Shown here in pieces: positions 1-5,455 of a stretch of DNA of 5,455 nt. Each line of letters opens with the position of its first letter. Position 1 is the stretch's first letter. The position numbers were made by a program, and so were the translations under genes. The stretch is from an uncultured Paracoccaceae bacterium (GTDB lineage Bacteria; Pseudomonadota; Alphaproteobacteria; Rhodobacterales; Rhodobacteraceae), in NCBI GenBank assembly GCA_913054485.1, contig CAJXHQ010000254.1:1-5455 (forward strand). The letters run 5' to 3'. The notes under the pieces were generated by a model. That model had not been told where the DNA came from. It saw only the letters and a list, made by a program, of their open reading frames with translations, and did no database searches.

Positions 1-3
1 GAT

Positions 4-1197
4 TCAGAAGTTGTCCGCCACCGCCTCGGCCATGCGGGCTTCCATGTGGTCTGCCGCTGCGGCCAGCGGATCGGCCCGGGCCACATCGACCTCCCACAGA
101 TCCATCGGCGCACTATCTTCCTCGATCCAGTCCGCCAGCACCCGGCCCACCCCGGCCGAGGACATGATCCCGACCGAGTTCATGCCCGCCGCCACATAAA
201 GCCCGTCCATCTCCGGCACCCTTCCGATCATCGGACGGGTGTCATTGGTGAAGCTTTCAGGCCCATTCATGAAATGCTGTATACCGGTCTGTTCCAACGC
301 CGGGATCAGCTCCAGGGCGGCCTCCATGAAGGGGGTGAACTGCTCCCAATTTTCCGGAAGTTCCAGGAAGGGGCGGTCGCCCGACGGCCCGTAGGCGTCC
401 CAGACCTGCGCGTCCGGTTCAAAGCCGCCGATCACCAGCTTGCCGGCATCGCCCTTGACGTAGATCCAGCGCTCCAGATCGCGCAGCACCGGGAAGGGCT
501 GCGGCAGCTGCGGCATCACTTCGGTGACCACATACATATGTTCGACCGCCTGCAGCGGCAGGGCCACACCGGCCTCTTGTGCCAGTTTGCGCGACCAGGC
601 CCCGGCGCAGAGCGCCACGGTATCGGCATGGATCTCGCTGCCATCGGCCAGCTCCACACCCTTGCAGGTGCCGTTCTCGACCAGAAGGCGCTTCACCTGC
701 ACGCCTTCGCAGATCTGCGCGCCTTTGGCCCGCGCGCCTTTGGCATAGGCCATGCACAGGTCCACCGGGTTCACATTGGCGTCTTCCGCCACTTTCAGCC
801 CGCCAACCAGACCGCCCGTATTCAGCCCAGGAACCTCTATCTGATCCGGCGTCACAATACTGGGGGTCAGTCCGAAATGGCGGCCAAGCGAGGCGATCCT
901 GTGCAGCTCATCCATCCGCGCCTCTTCGCGCGCCAGCCAATAGCCTCCGGTAACCCTGTAGCCGGTGGACAGCCCGGTTTCCTCTTCCAGCTTGGGGAAC
1001 AGCTCACCTGCATACATGGCGATTTTTGTCATATTGGGGGTGGCGCGCAGCGGGCCCACGATGCCGGCCGCATGCCAAGAGGTGCCGGAGGTGAGCTGGT
1101 TGCGCTCCAGCAATGTCACCTCGGCGCGGCCCGCCAGATGATAGGCCAGCCCCAGCCCGATGGCCCCGCCGCCAATGATCAGAACAGATTTACCCAA
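4..1197 (-). CDS. FAD-dependent dehydrogenase of the dimethylglycine/sarcosine dehydrogenase type (DAO fold), probably C-terminally truncated
   Basis: Predicted flavoprotein of 397 residues that oxidatively removes N-methyl groups from a secondary or tertiary amine such as dimethylglycine or sarcosine. The N-terminus has a Rossmann dinucleotide-binding motif (GGGAIG, residues 9-14) and an acidic residue ending strand 2 (E31). A SGTSWHAAG stretch (37-45) follows; in DMGDH/SARDH relatives its histidine (H42 here) carries covalent FAD. Near the C-terminus NGPESFTND, then YVAAGMNSVGIMSSAG, is the classic DAO closing segment. The start is TTG at 1197: a GGGAGG ribosome binding site lies 5 nt upstream and MGKSVLIIGGG is a normal family N-terminus. 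A GTG at 1263 would add 22 residues and is less likely. The protein ends about 40 residues after the DAO domain, where long relatives (roughly 800 residues) continue into a folate-binding GCV_T-like half. It may therefore be a nonsense-truncated long gene; a short oxidase-type protein is the alternative. It is transcribed divergently from the LysR gene, no signal peptide is visible, and it is likely cytoplasmic. The exact substrate is uncertain. Confidence 0.85.
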   Translation of the reverse strand: MGKSVLIIGGGAIGLGLAYHLAGRAEVTLLERNQLTSGTSWHAAGIVGPLRATPNMTKIAMYAGELFPKLEEETGLSTGYRVTGGYWLAREEARMDELHRIASLGRHFGLTPSIVTPDQIEVPGLNTGGLVGGLKVAEDANVNPVDLCMAYAKGARAKGAQICEGVQVKRLLVENGTCKGVELADGSEIHADTVALCAGAWSRKLAQEAGVALPLQAVEHMYVVTEVMPQLPQPFPVLRDLERWIYVKGDAGKLVIGGFEPDAQVWDAYGPSGDRPFLELPENWEQFTPFMEAALELIPALEQTGIQHFMNGPESFTNDTRPMIGRVPEMDGLYVAAGMNSVGIMSSAGVGRVLADWIEEDSAPMDLWEVDVARADPLAAAADHMEARMAEAVADNF

Positions 1198-1296
1198 TGC
1201 GCCCTCCCTCGCCTGGCCGGGACGTTGGGCGCAAATGTCTTGACAGGCAAGCAGGCGCCGCACTTCATAAGCAAAACTAATCAAGCGCAGCAGGAT
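1198..1296. promoter_or_regulatory. Divergent promoter region between dehydrogenase and LysR genes
   Basis: This 99-bp gap separates two divergently transcribed genes, the usual place for a LysR-type regulator to act on itself and its target. A perfect dyad CTTG-N5-CAAG lies at 1239-1251, and a T-N11-A spacing (1238 to 1250) fits the loose LysR box. A consensus TTGACA (-35-like) on the plus strand at 1240-1245 overlaps the dyad. The -10 choices 17-19 nt downstream (around 1263-1270) are poor. A second, smaller TTG-N4-CAA dyad lies at 1225-1234. On the minus strand the dehydrogenase ribosome binding site occupies about 1202-1210. The regulatory role is inferred from position. Confidence 0.4.
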
Positions 1297-2262
1297 ATGC
1301 AAAAAACCAGCCCGAATCCCGAGATTAACCTGTTCCGCGCACTCGAAGTCTTCATGGCGGTGAGCGAAACCGGCTAGGTCACGGTTGCCGCGCGCGCGTT
1401 GGGGATGACCCAATCCGCCGCTTCGCAGCATCTGAAAAAGCTGGAGCACAGCTTTGGCGTGGCACTGTTTGACCGCTCCTCCCGGCCTTTGGAAGTGACC
1501 CATGCAGGGGCCGCGCTGCAGCGCCGCGCTTACCGGATATTGAACGAGGTGGAAGACATGCGGCTGGAGCTGCGGCACCTGCAATCGTCTTCTCTGCCGG
1601 TGCTGCGGATCGGTATGCTAGCATCCATCGCAACCTCTTTGACGCCGGGCCTGTACGATCTGGTTGAGCAGGAATTGAAAGTGCCTGAACTGGTGCTGTC
1701 GGCGGGTCTGGCCAATGATCACCAGACCGCGCTGAACGCGCGCAAGATCGACATTGCTGTCACGTCGGATCCGCAGTTCGACGTCAGTGATTTTGAGGTG
1801 ATCCCGGTGCTGGAAGAACCATTTTTCCTAGTATTGCCAGAAGCATACGAAGGTCCCGCAGATGACATCGAAGAAATTTCCCAGCGCCTGAAACTGGTGC
1901 GCTTCAGCTCTGACGCGCCGGTGGGCCGGCGCACCGAGCAGCATCTGCAGCGCTGCCGGGTGGATGTGGGGCGGTCGATGGAAGCAGACCGCGCTTCGAT
2001 GGTGGTGGCGGGCGTCATCACAGGCAAATGCTTTGCCATCCTCACCCCCAGCCTGCTGATTGATGCGGTGGCCGAAGGCATGGCCCTGAAGATCCGCCGC
2101 CTGCCGATCCCCGGCTTCAAACGGTCGGTGCAGGTGATCGCGCGCAGCGGCGAGCTGGGAGAGATCCCGCAGGCTGTGGCCCGGACCTGTGCGCATCAGT
2201 TGCGCCACCAGTTCGAAACCCGTTTCGGGACGCTGCCGGAACCGGTCTCCGTTTTGGTCTAA
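1297..2262 (+). pseudogene. LysR-family transcriptional regulator interrupted by in-frame TAG at codon 27
   Basis: Reading through one stop, this is a complete LysR-type regulator of 321 codons, the usual family length. Residues 11-26 (NLFRALEVFMAVSETG) are the first helix of the N-terminal winged helix-turn-helix. Codon 27 (1375-1377) is TAG. The same frame then continues with VTVAARALGMTQSAASQHLK, the second and third helices. A linker helix follows, and from about residue 102 (VLRIGMLAS) the effector-binding domain runs to near residue 300. Relatives have ETGS-V/F-T here, so the TAG most simply replaces a serine TCG by one base change. The ATG at 1297 has only a weak AGG close upstream. 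The stop falls inside the DNA-binding domain, so the 26-residue product cannot function. Restarts at TTG 1399 or ATG 1405 would lose the first helices and lack a clear ribosome binding site. The gene probably controlled the divergent dehydrogenase and the downstream methyltransferase-aminotransferase pair. A sequencing error is the main alternative. Confidence 0.85.
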
Positions 2263-2362
2263 TCAAGACTATTAGTAATACTGAACTTTCCGGGTTTTCC
2301 TGTGCAAGCCTCAAAAACCTTGCCATGCATGCGCCTACAACCGTGAAACCGGAAGGCAGATC
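2263..2362. promoter_or_regulatory. Intergenic region upstream of the methyltransferase gene with an 11-nt palindrome
   Basis: This 100-bp gap is visibly more AT-rich than its surroundings. It contains the perfect palindrome TATTA-G-TAATA at 2270-2280, starting 7 bp after the LysR stop codon and ending 82 bp before the methyltransferase start. Its position suits an operator or part of a promoter for the mttB-like/aminotransferase unit, though no convincing -35/-10 pair can be picked. A weak inverted repeat GGTTTT/AAAACC (2293-2298 and 2314-2319, 15-nt loop) lies further down and has no U-tract after it, so it is not called a terminator. The ribosome binding site for the next gene (GGAAGG, 2351-2356) closes the region. 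Function is inferred only. Confidence 0.35.
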
Positions 2363-3889
2363 ATGGCAGCACAACAAAGACGCCGGGGCCGGCAGGACCG
2401 CCGTGCCGCGCGCAGCGGCGGCACTCTTTCCGCCCCCTATACGATCCGCCGCACCGGGCTGGTCTCGCTTATCGACGACGAGTCCATTGCCATCATCGAG
2501 CGCAACGCAGACCGTATCCTGGATGAGATCGGCATGGATTTCCGCGGCGATCCCGAAACGCTTGAGCTGTTCCGCAAACACGGCGCGCGGGTCGATGGCG
2601 AGCGGGTGCGTTTTGATCCAGGCTGGTGCCGCGACAAGATCAGGACCGCGCCGAGCGTCTTTACTCAAGCCGCCCGCAACCCCGCACGCTCGGTGCAGAT
2701 CGGCGGCGCGGCACAGGTCTATGCGCCCAGTTTCGGGCCCCCTTTTGTGCACGATATGGAGAACGGCCGCCGCTACGCGACGCTGGAGGATTTCCACAAT
2801 ATCACCAAGCTGCACTACGGCCTTGGCGCGGTAAATCATTCCGGCGGCGTGGTGGTCGAACCTGTCGATGTGCCGGTTCCCCTGCGCCACCTGGAGATGG
2901 CACGCGCGCATCTGACGCTCTCCGACAAGCCCTTCATGGGGGCCGTCACCGCGCCCGAACGCGCCCGCGACACCATCGAGATGTGCAAGATTGCGATGGG
3001 TGCGGACTTCGTCGACAACAACTGCGTGCTCTATTCCGTGGTGAACACCAATGCGCCCTTGGTGATGGACGAGACCATGCTCTGGGCCTTGAAGGAATAC
3101 GCCCGGGCCGGGCAATGCACCGTGGTTTCTCCCTTCGTGCTGGGCGGGGCGATGTCGCCGGTATCGGTGGCGGCCACGCTGGCGCAGGTGCTGGCCGAGG
3201 TGCTGGCCTCGGTCGCGCTGATCCAGCTGATCCGCCCCGGCGCGCCTGCGGCCTTCGGCACCTTCTTCTCGCCCATTTCACTGAAAACCGGCGCGCCCAC
3301 CTTTGGCACGCCCGAAGGCACCCAGTTTCAGATGTGCGCCAAGACATTGGCAGACCGGCTGGGGCTGCCGTTCCATTCGGTCGGGGCGCTGACGGCTTCG
3401 AAAGTGCCGGACGCGCAGGCCGGTTACGAATCCCAGGCACAGCTGATGGGGGCGGCACTTGCGGGGGTGAACTTCATCATCCACGCCACCGGCTGCCTGG
3501 AGGGGCTTTTGACCACCGGCTACGAGAAGATCGTGATGGACGCCGACCGCTGCGCCGCCATGCAGCGGTTCGTCGGCGGGGTGGATTTTTCCGAGGCGGC
3601 GCAGGCCATGGAGGCCTTCCGGGAAGTCGAACCCGGCGGGCATTTCCTGGGCGCGCAGCACACGCAGGACAACTTTGAGAGTGCCTTCTGGATGGGCGAC
3701 ATGTCCGATAACCGCACTTACGAGCAATGGGCCGCCGAAGGGGCCGACTGGCAACACCAGCGCGCCGCGAAACGCGTGAAACAGATACTGGAAAACTACC
3801 AGCCGCCGGCGATGGACGACAGCATCCGCGCGGCACTGGACGATTACATCGCGCGCCGCAGCCGCGAGATCGAGGGAGGACGGACATGA
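2363..3889 (+). CDS. MttB-family (COG5598) methyltransferase, non-pyrrolysine type
   Basis: A 508-residue protein of the trimethylamine/glycine betaine methyltransferase superfamily. Characterised members move a methyl group from a quaternary or tertiary amine to the cobalt of a corrinoid protein. The start at ATG 2363 has GGAAGG 6 nt upstream, and a short basic Arg/Gln-rich N-terminus of the kind seen in this family. The conserved core includes DAQAGYE (350-356), the following LAGVNFIIHATGCLEG segment (366-381) and PGGHFLG-x-x-HT (424-433) near the end. Length matches the family's roughly 480-520 residues. The frame has no internal TAG, so unlike methanogen MttB it does not encode pyrrolysine; such homologues include glycine betaine methyltransferases. 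No corrinoid protein gene or activating protein is present in the window, so the partner must lie elsewhere or the chemistry may differ. It overlaps the aminotransferase by 4 nt (ATGA). No signal peptide or membrane segment is seen, so it is probably cytoplasmic. Family assignment is firm; the substrate is unknown. Confidence 0.88.
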   Translation: MAAQQRRRGRQDRRAARSGGTLSAPYTIRRTGLVSLIDDESIAIIERNADRILDEIGMDFRGDPETLELFRKHGARVDGERVRFDPGWCRDKIRTAPSVFTQAARNPARSVQIGGAAQVYAPSFGPPFVHDMENGRRYATLEDFHNITKLHYGLGAVNHSGGVVVEPVDVPVPLRHLEMARAHLTLSDKPFMGAVTAPERARDTIEMCKIAMGADFVDNNCVLYSVVNTNAPLVMDETMLWALKEYARAGQCTVVSPFVLGGAMSPVSVAATLAQVLAEVLASVALIQLIRPGAPAAFGTFFSPISLKTGAPTFGTPEGTQFQMCAKTLADRLGLPFHSVGALTASKVPDAQAGYESQAQLMGAALAGVNFIIHATGCLEGLLTTGYEKIVMDADRCAAMQRFVGGVDFSEAAQAMEAFREVEPGGHFLGAQHTQDNFESAFWMGDMSDNRTYEQWAAEGADWQHQRAAKRVKQILENYQPPAMDDSIRAALDDYIARRSREIEGGRT

Positions 3890-5193
3890 CACTCAAGACC
3901 GAATGGACACTGGAAGGCGCGGCCAGCCGCCGGGATAATTTCTACGCCGCCAGCCAACGTAAATTTGTGCCCTTCAAGGATCCTATGGTCTTCAAGAAGG
4001 GCGCGATGCAGTATCTCTGGGACGTGGAGGGGCGCAAATACACCGATCTTCTGGGCATGAACGTCTGCATCTCGGTCGGCCATTCCCACCCCAAGGTGGT
4101 CGCCGCCGCGATGGAACAGGCGCAGGAGCTGACCCATTGCACCACCATGTTCTACCACCCGGTGCCGGCGCATATCGCGGAATAACTGGCCCCCACCATG
4201 CCCAACCCGAACGGGGACATCGAATGGGTGGTGCATTTCACCAATTCCGGCTCCGAGGCCATCGACCTCGCCATGACCATGGCGCGCAGCTACACCGGCA
4301 ATCTGGATCTGCTCGCCCTGCGCACCGCCTACCACGGGCCGACCGCGGCGGCGCAGTCGATCACAGGGATCGCGGGCTGGCGGCATCCGGGCATGCCCGG
4401 CAATGTCGCCTTCGTGGCCGAGCCGAACCAGTACCGCGGCATCTTCGGAGAGGGCGTCGATCCTTACCTCGATGAGATCGAGCGCACTATTCAGACCGCA
4501 ACCACCGGGCAGATAGCCGGCATGTTCATCGAAAGCGTGCAGGGCTATGGCGGTATCATCGAGATGCCCAAGGGCTATATGTCAGGGGCCGCCGAACGGG
4601 TGCGGGCGGCAGGCGGGCTGCTGATCGCGGATGAGGTGCAGGCCGGCTTCGGGCGCACCGGGGACCACATGTGGGGGTTCGAGGCCGACGGGGTGATCCC
4701 GGATATCGTGGTGATGGCCAAGGGCATCGGCAACGGCTTCCCGCTGGGTGCGGTTGTTGCGCGCAAACATATCGCCGCACCGATGGCAGAGAAGTTCATG
4801 TTCCACACCTACGGCGCCAACCCGACCTCCTGCGCGGCGGGCCGCGCCGTGCTGCGGGTGATCAAAGAAGACAAGGTGCAGGAAAACGCCCGCGACGTCG
4901 GCGCGGCACTCTTGGAGCGGCTGCACGCGCTGAAGGCAAAATACCCCGCCATCGGCGATGTGCGCGGCCGCGGGCTGATGCTGGCGATCGAGATGGTGAA
5001 GGATCGCAAGACCAAGGAGCCGGACCCCGAAACAACCGCCGCCGTGTTCGAGGCAACACGGGACAGCGGCATCATCCTGTCGAAGTCCGGTGCCTTCCAG
5101 TCCTGCCTGCGCATGGTGCCGCCCATGTGCCTGTCGATGGCGGATGTGGATCAGGTCCACGACGGGCTGGATCGCGCTTTCGCCAGCCTTTGA
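3886..5193 (+). pseudogene. Class III PLP-dependent aminotransferase (AGXT2-like) interrupted by in-frame TAA at codon 100
   Basis: Read through one stop, this is a full-length class III aminotransferase of 435 codons, the family norm. The start ATG overlaps the methyltransferase stop (ATGA) and has AGGGAGGA 5 nt upstream, implying translational coupling. Visible features are the N-terminal strand (YLWDVEGRKYTDLLGMNVCI), GHSHPKVV, SGSEA (121-125, cofactor phosphate region), IADEVQAGFGRTG (aspartate D249, which pairs with the PLP ring) and MAKGIGNGFPLGAVV with Schiff-base lysine K279. Codon 100 (4183-4185) is TAA within HIAE-stop-LAPTMP. The frame is open and family-like on both sides, so a Glu codon changed by one base (GAA to TAA) is the simplest origin; Lys or Gln codons are possible. 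The 99-residue product would lack all catalytic residues. A restart at ATG 4198 lacks a ribosome binding site and the N-terminal part of the fold. The intact enzyme would move an amino group from an omega- or beta-amino acid to pyruvate or glyoxylate. Sequencing error is the alternative. Confidence 0.88.
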
Positions 5194-5281
5194 GGCCCTA
5201 ACCTGACCTGCCTGGCAGCCAAGTCATCCGAAGTCCGCCGGGCAAGTCAGCGCGTCCATGGTGCCCTGCATCAATAACCAG

Positions 5282-5299
5282 CCGGACCGATCCGGACCG
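5282..5299. repeat. Short tandem repeat of CCGGACCG
   Basis: Two copies of CCGGACCG (5282-5289 and 5292-5299) are separated by AT, giving a 10-nt period, and a partial third CCGG follows at 5302-5305. It lies in the non-coding stretch between the aminotransferase and the convergent partial gene. An 11-nt palindrome CTGCC-T-GGCAG occurs earlier in the same stretch at 5208-5218. No function is evident for either, and both could be chance in GC-rich DNA. Confidence 0.35.
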
Positions 5300-5340
5300 T
5301 GCCGGTTTTGCACTGCTGCACCCATTGGGGCTGGCCCGGT

Positions 5341-5358
5341 GCCGGAGGGCGGCTTTTT
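5341..5358 (+). terminator. Candidate Rho-independent terminator after the aminotransferase
   Basis: GCCG (5341-5344) pairs with CGGC (5350-5353) around a GAGGG loop, followed directly by five T residues (5354-5358). The stem is only 4 bp. Alternative pairing of GCCC (5334-5337) with GGGC (5347-5350) is possible. It lies about 150 bp after the aminotransferase stop and 20 bp before the stop of the convergent minus-strand gene, a sensible place to end plus-strand transcription. There is no T-run for the minus direction. Confidence 0.45.
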
Positions 5359-5377
5359 GTTCAGGACTGAAAGCACA

Positions 5378-5455
5378 TCAGTAGAAGTGCGGCAGGTTCT
5401 TTGCGCGGGCCGCGCGGACCCAGTTCGGAACGAAGGGAAAGATCTTGTCCTGCGA
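5378..5455 (-). CDS. C-terminal 25 residues of an unidentified protein (partial, runs off the window)
   Basis: On the minus strand the last 25 codons before a TGA (5378-5380) read as a plausible protein end: KIFPFVPNWVRAARAK, then NLPHFY. Third codon positions are G or C in 22 of 25 codons, matching real genes in this window, while the overlapping plus-strand frame reaches only about half. The gene converges on the aminotransferase with a 184-bp gap between the two stops. The family is not recognised from this fragment. The start and most of the gene lie beyond the right edge. Confidence 0.55.
   Translation of the reverse strand, partial: SQDKIFPFVPNWVRAARAKNLPHFY

Noticed and set aside
1375..1377. 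TAG next to an mttB-like gene as a pyrrolysine codon
   Set aside because: The TAG is in a LysR DNA-binding domain at a position normally serine, the MttB-family gene itself has no internal TAG, and no pyl genes are in the window.
46..1377. 443-codon open frame on the plus strand
   Set aside because: It lies antisense to the dehydrogenase over most of its length, has no family-like sequence there, and merely runs into the first 26 codons of the LysR gene because it shares that frame.
2293..2319. GGTTTT/AAAACC inverted repeat as a terminator after the LysR gene
   Set aside because: The stem is AT-rich and 6 bp with a 15-nt loop, and no T-run follows it.
2117..3115. 332-codon open frame on the minus strand
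   Set aside because: Antisense to the LysR end and the methyltransferase; its composition is that of a shadow frame in GC-rich DNA and no domain is recognisable.
1375..4185. Genetic code change (stop codon reassignment)
   Set aside because: The interruptions use different stops (TAG and TAA), and TAA and TGA also end the genes where family length predicts. One interruption per gene is not how a reassigned codon would look.
4198..5193. A shorter functional aminotransferase starting at ATG 4198
   Set aside because: There is no ribosome binding site before it, and it would lack about 104 N-terminal residues that form part of the fold in this family; the upstream frame clearly supplies them.
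5258..5455. Plus-strand open frame from ATG 5258 to the window edge
   Set aside because: There is no ribosome binding site, third positions are only about half G or C where it overlaps the minus-strand gene end, and the opposite frame has a much stronger coding signal.

Overview
The window looks like part of a catabolic gene cluster from a GC-rich alphaproteobacterium, most likely a Rhodobacterales (Roseobacter-type) organism. This rests on the GC-rich third codon positions, the short intergenic gaps and the style of the proteins: a dimethylglycine/sarcosine dehydrogenase-like flavoprotein, a LysR regulator, an MttB-family methyltransferase without pyrrolysine, and a class III aminotransferase. 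The taxonomic call comes from recalled family patterns, not from a database search.

Layout, left to right. A minus-strand FAD-dependent dehydrogenase (4-1197) starts at a TTG codon behind a strong ribosome binding site. A 99-bp divergent intergenic region follows, with a small dyad (1239-1251). A plus-strand LysR-type regulator (1297-2262) is interrupted by an in-frame TAG at codon 27. A 100-bp, relatively AT-rich gap contains an 11-nt palindrome (2270-2280). Next comes an intact MttB-family methyltransferase (2363-3889). A class III PLP aminotransferase (3886-5193) overlaps it by ATGA and is interrupted by an in-frame TAA at codon 100. A 184-bp non-coding stretch with a candidate terminator follows, and the window closes with the last 25 codons of a minus-strand gene (5378-5455).

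Taken together the enzymes could dismantle a methylated amine or betaine. The MttB-like protein would take the first methyl from a quaternary nitrogen. The dehydrogenase would oxidatively remove further N-methyls. The aminotransferase would then remove the freed amino group, and the LysR protein would control the divergent units. The substrate is not identifiable from sequence, and no corrinoid protein or corrinoid-activating protein lies in the window.

The most striking feature is gene breakage. Two genes carry clean single-codon nonsense interruptions with the same frame open and family-like on both sides. The dehydrogenase also stops at the window edge, where related proteins usually continue into a folate-binding aminomethyltransferase-like half. 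Either this cluster is decaying, or the sequence carries base errors. The stop codons differ (TAG, TAA, TGA), so a single codon reassignment does not explain them.
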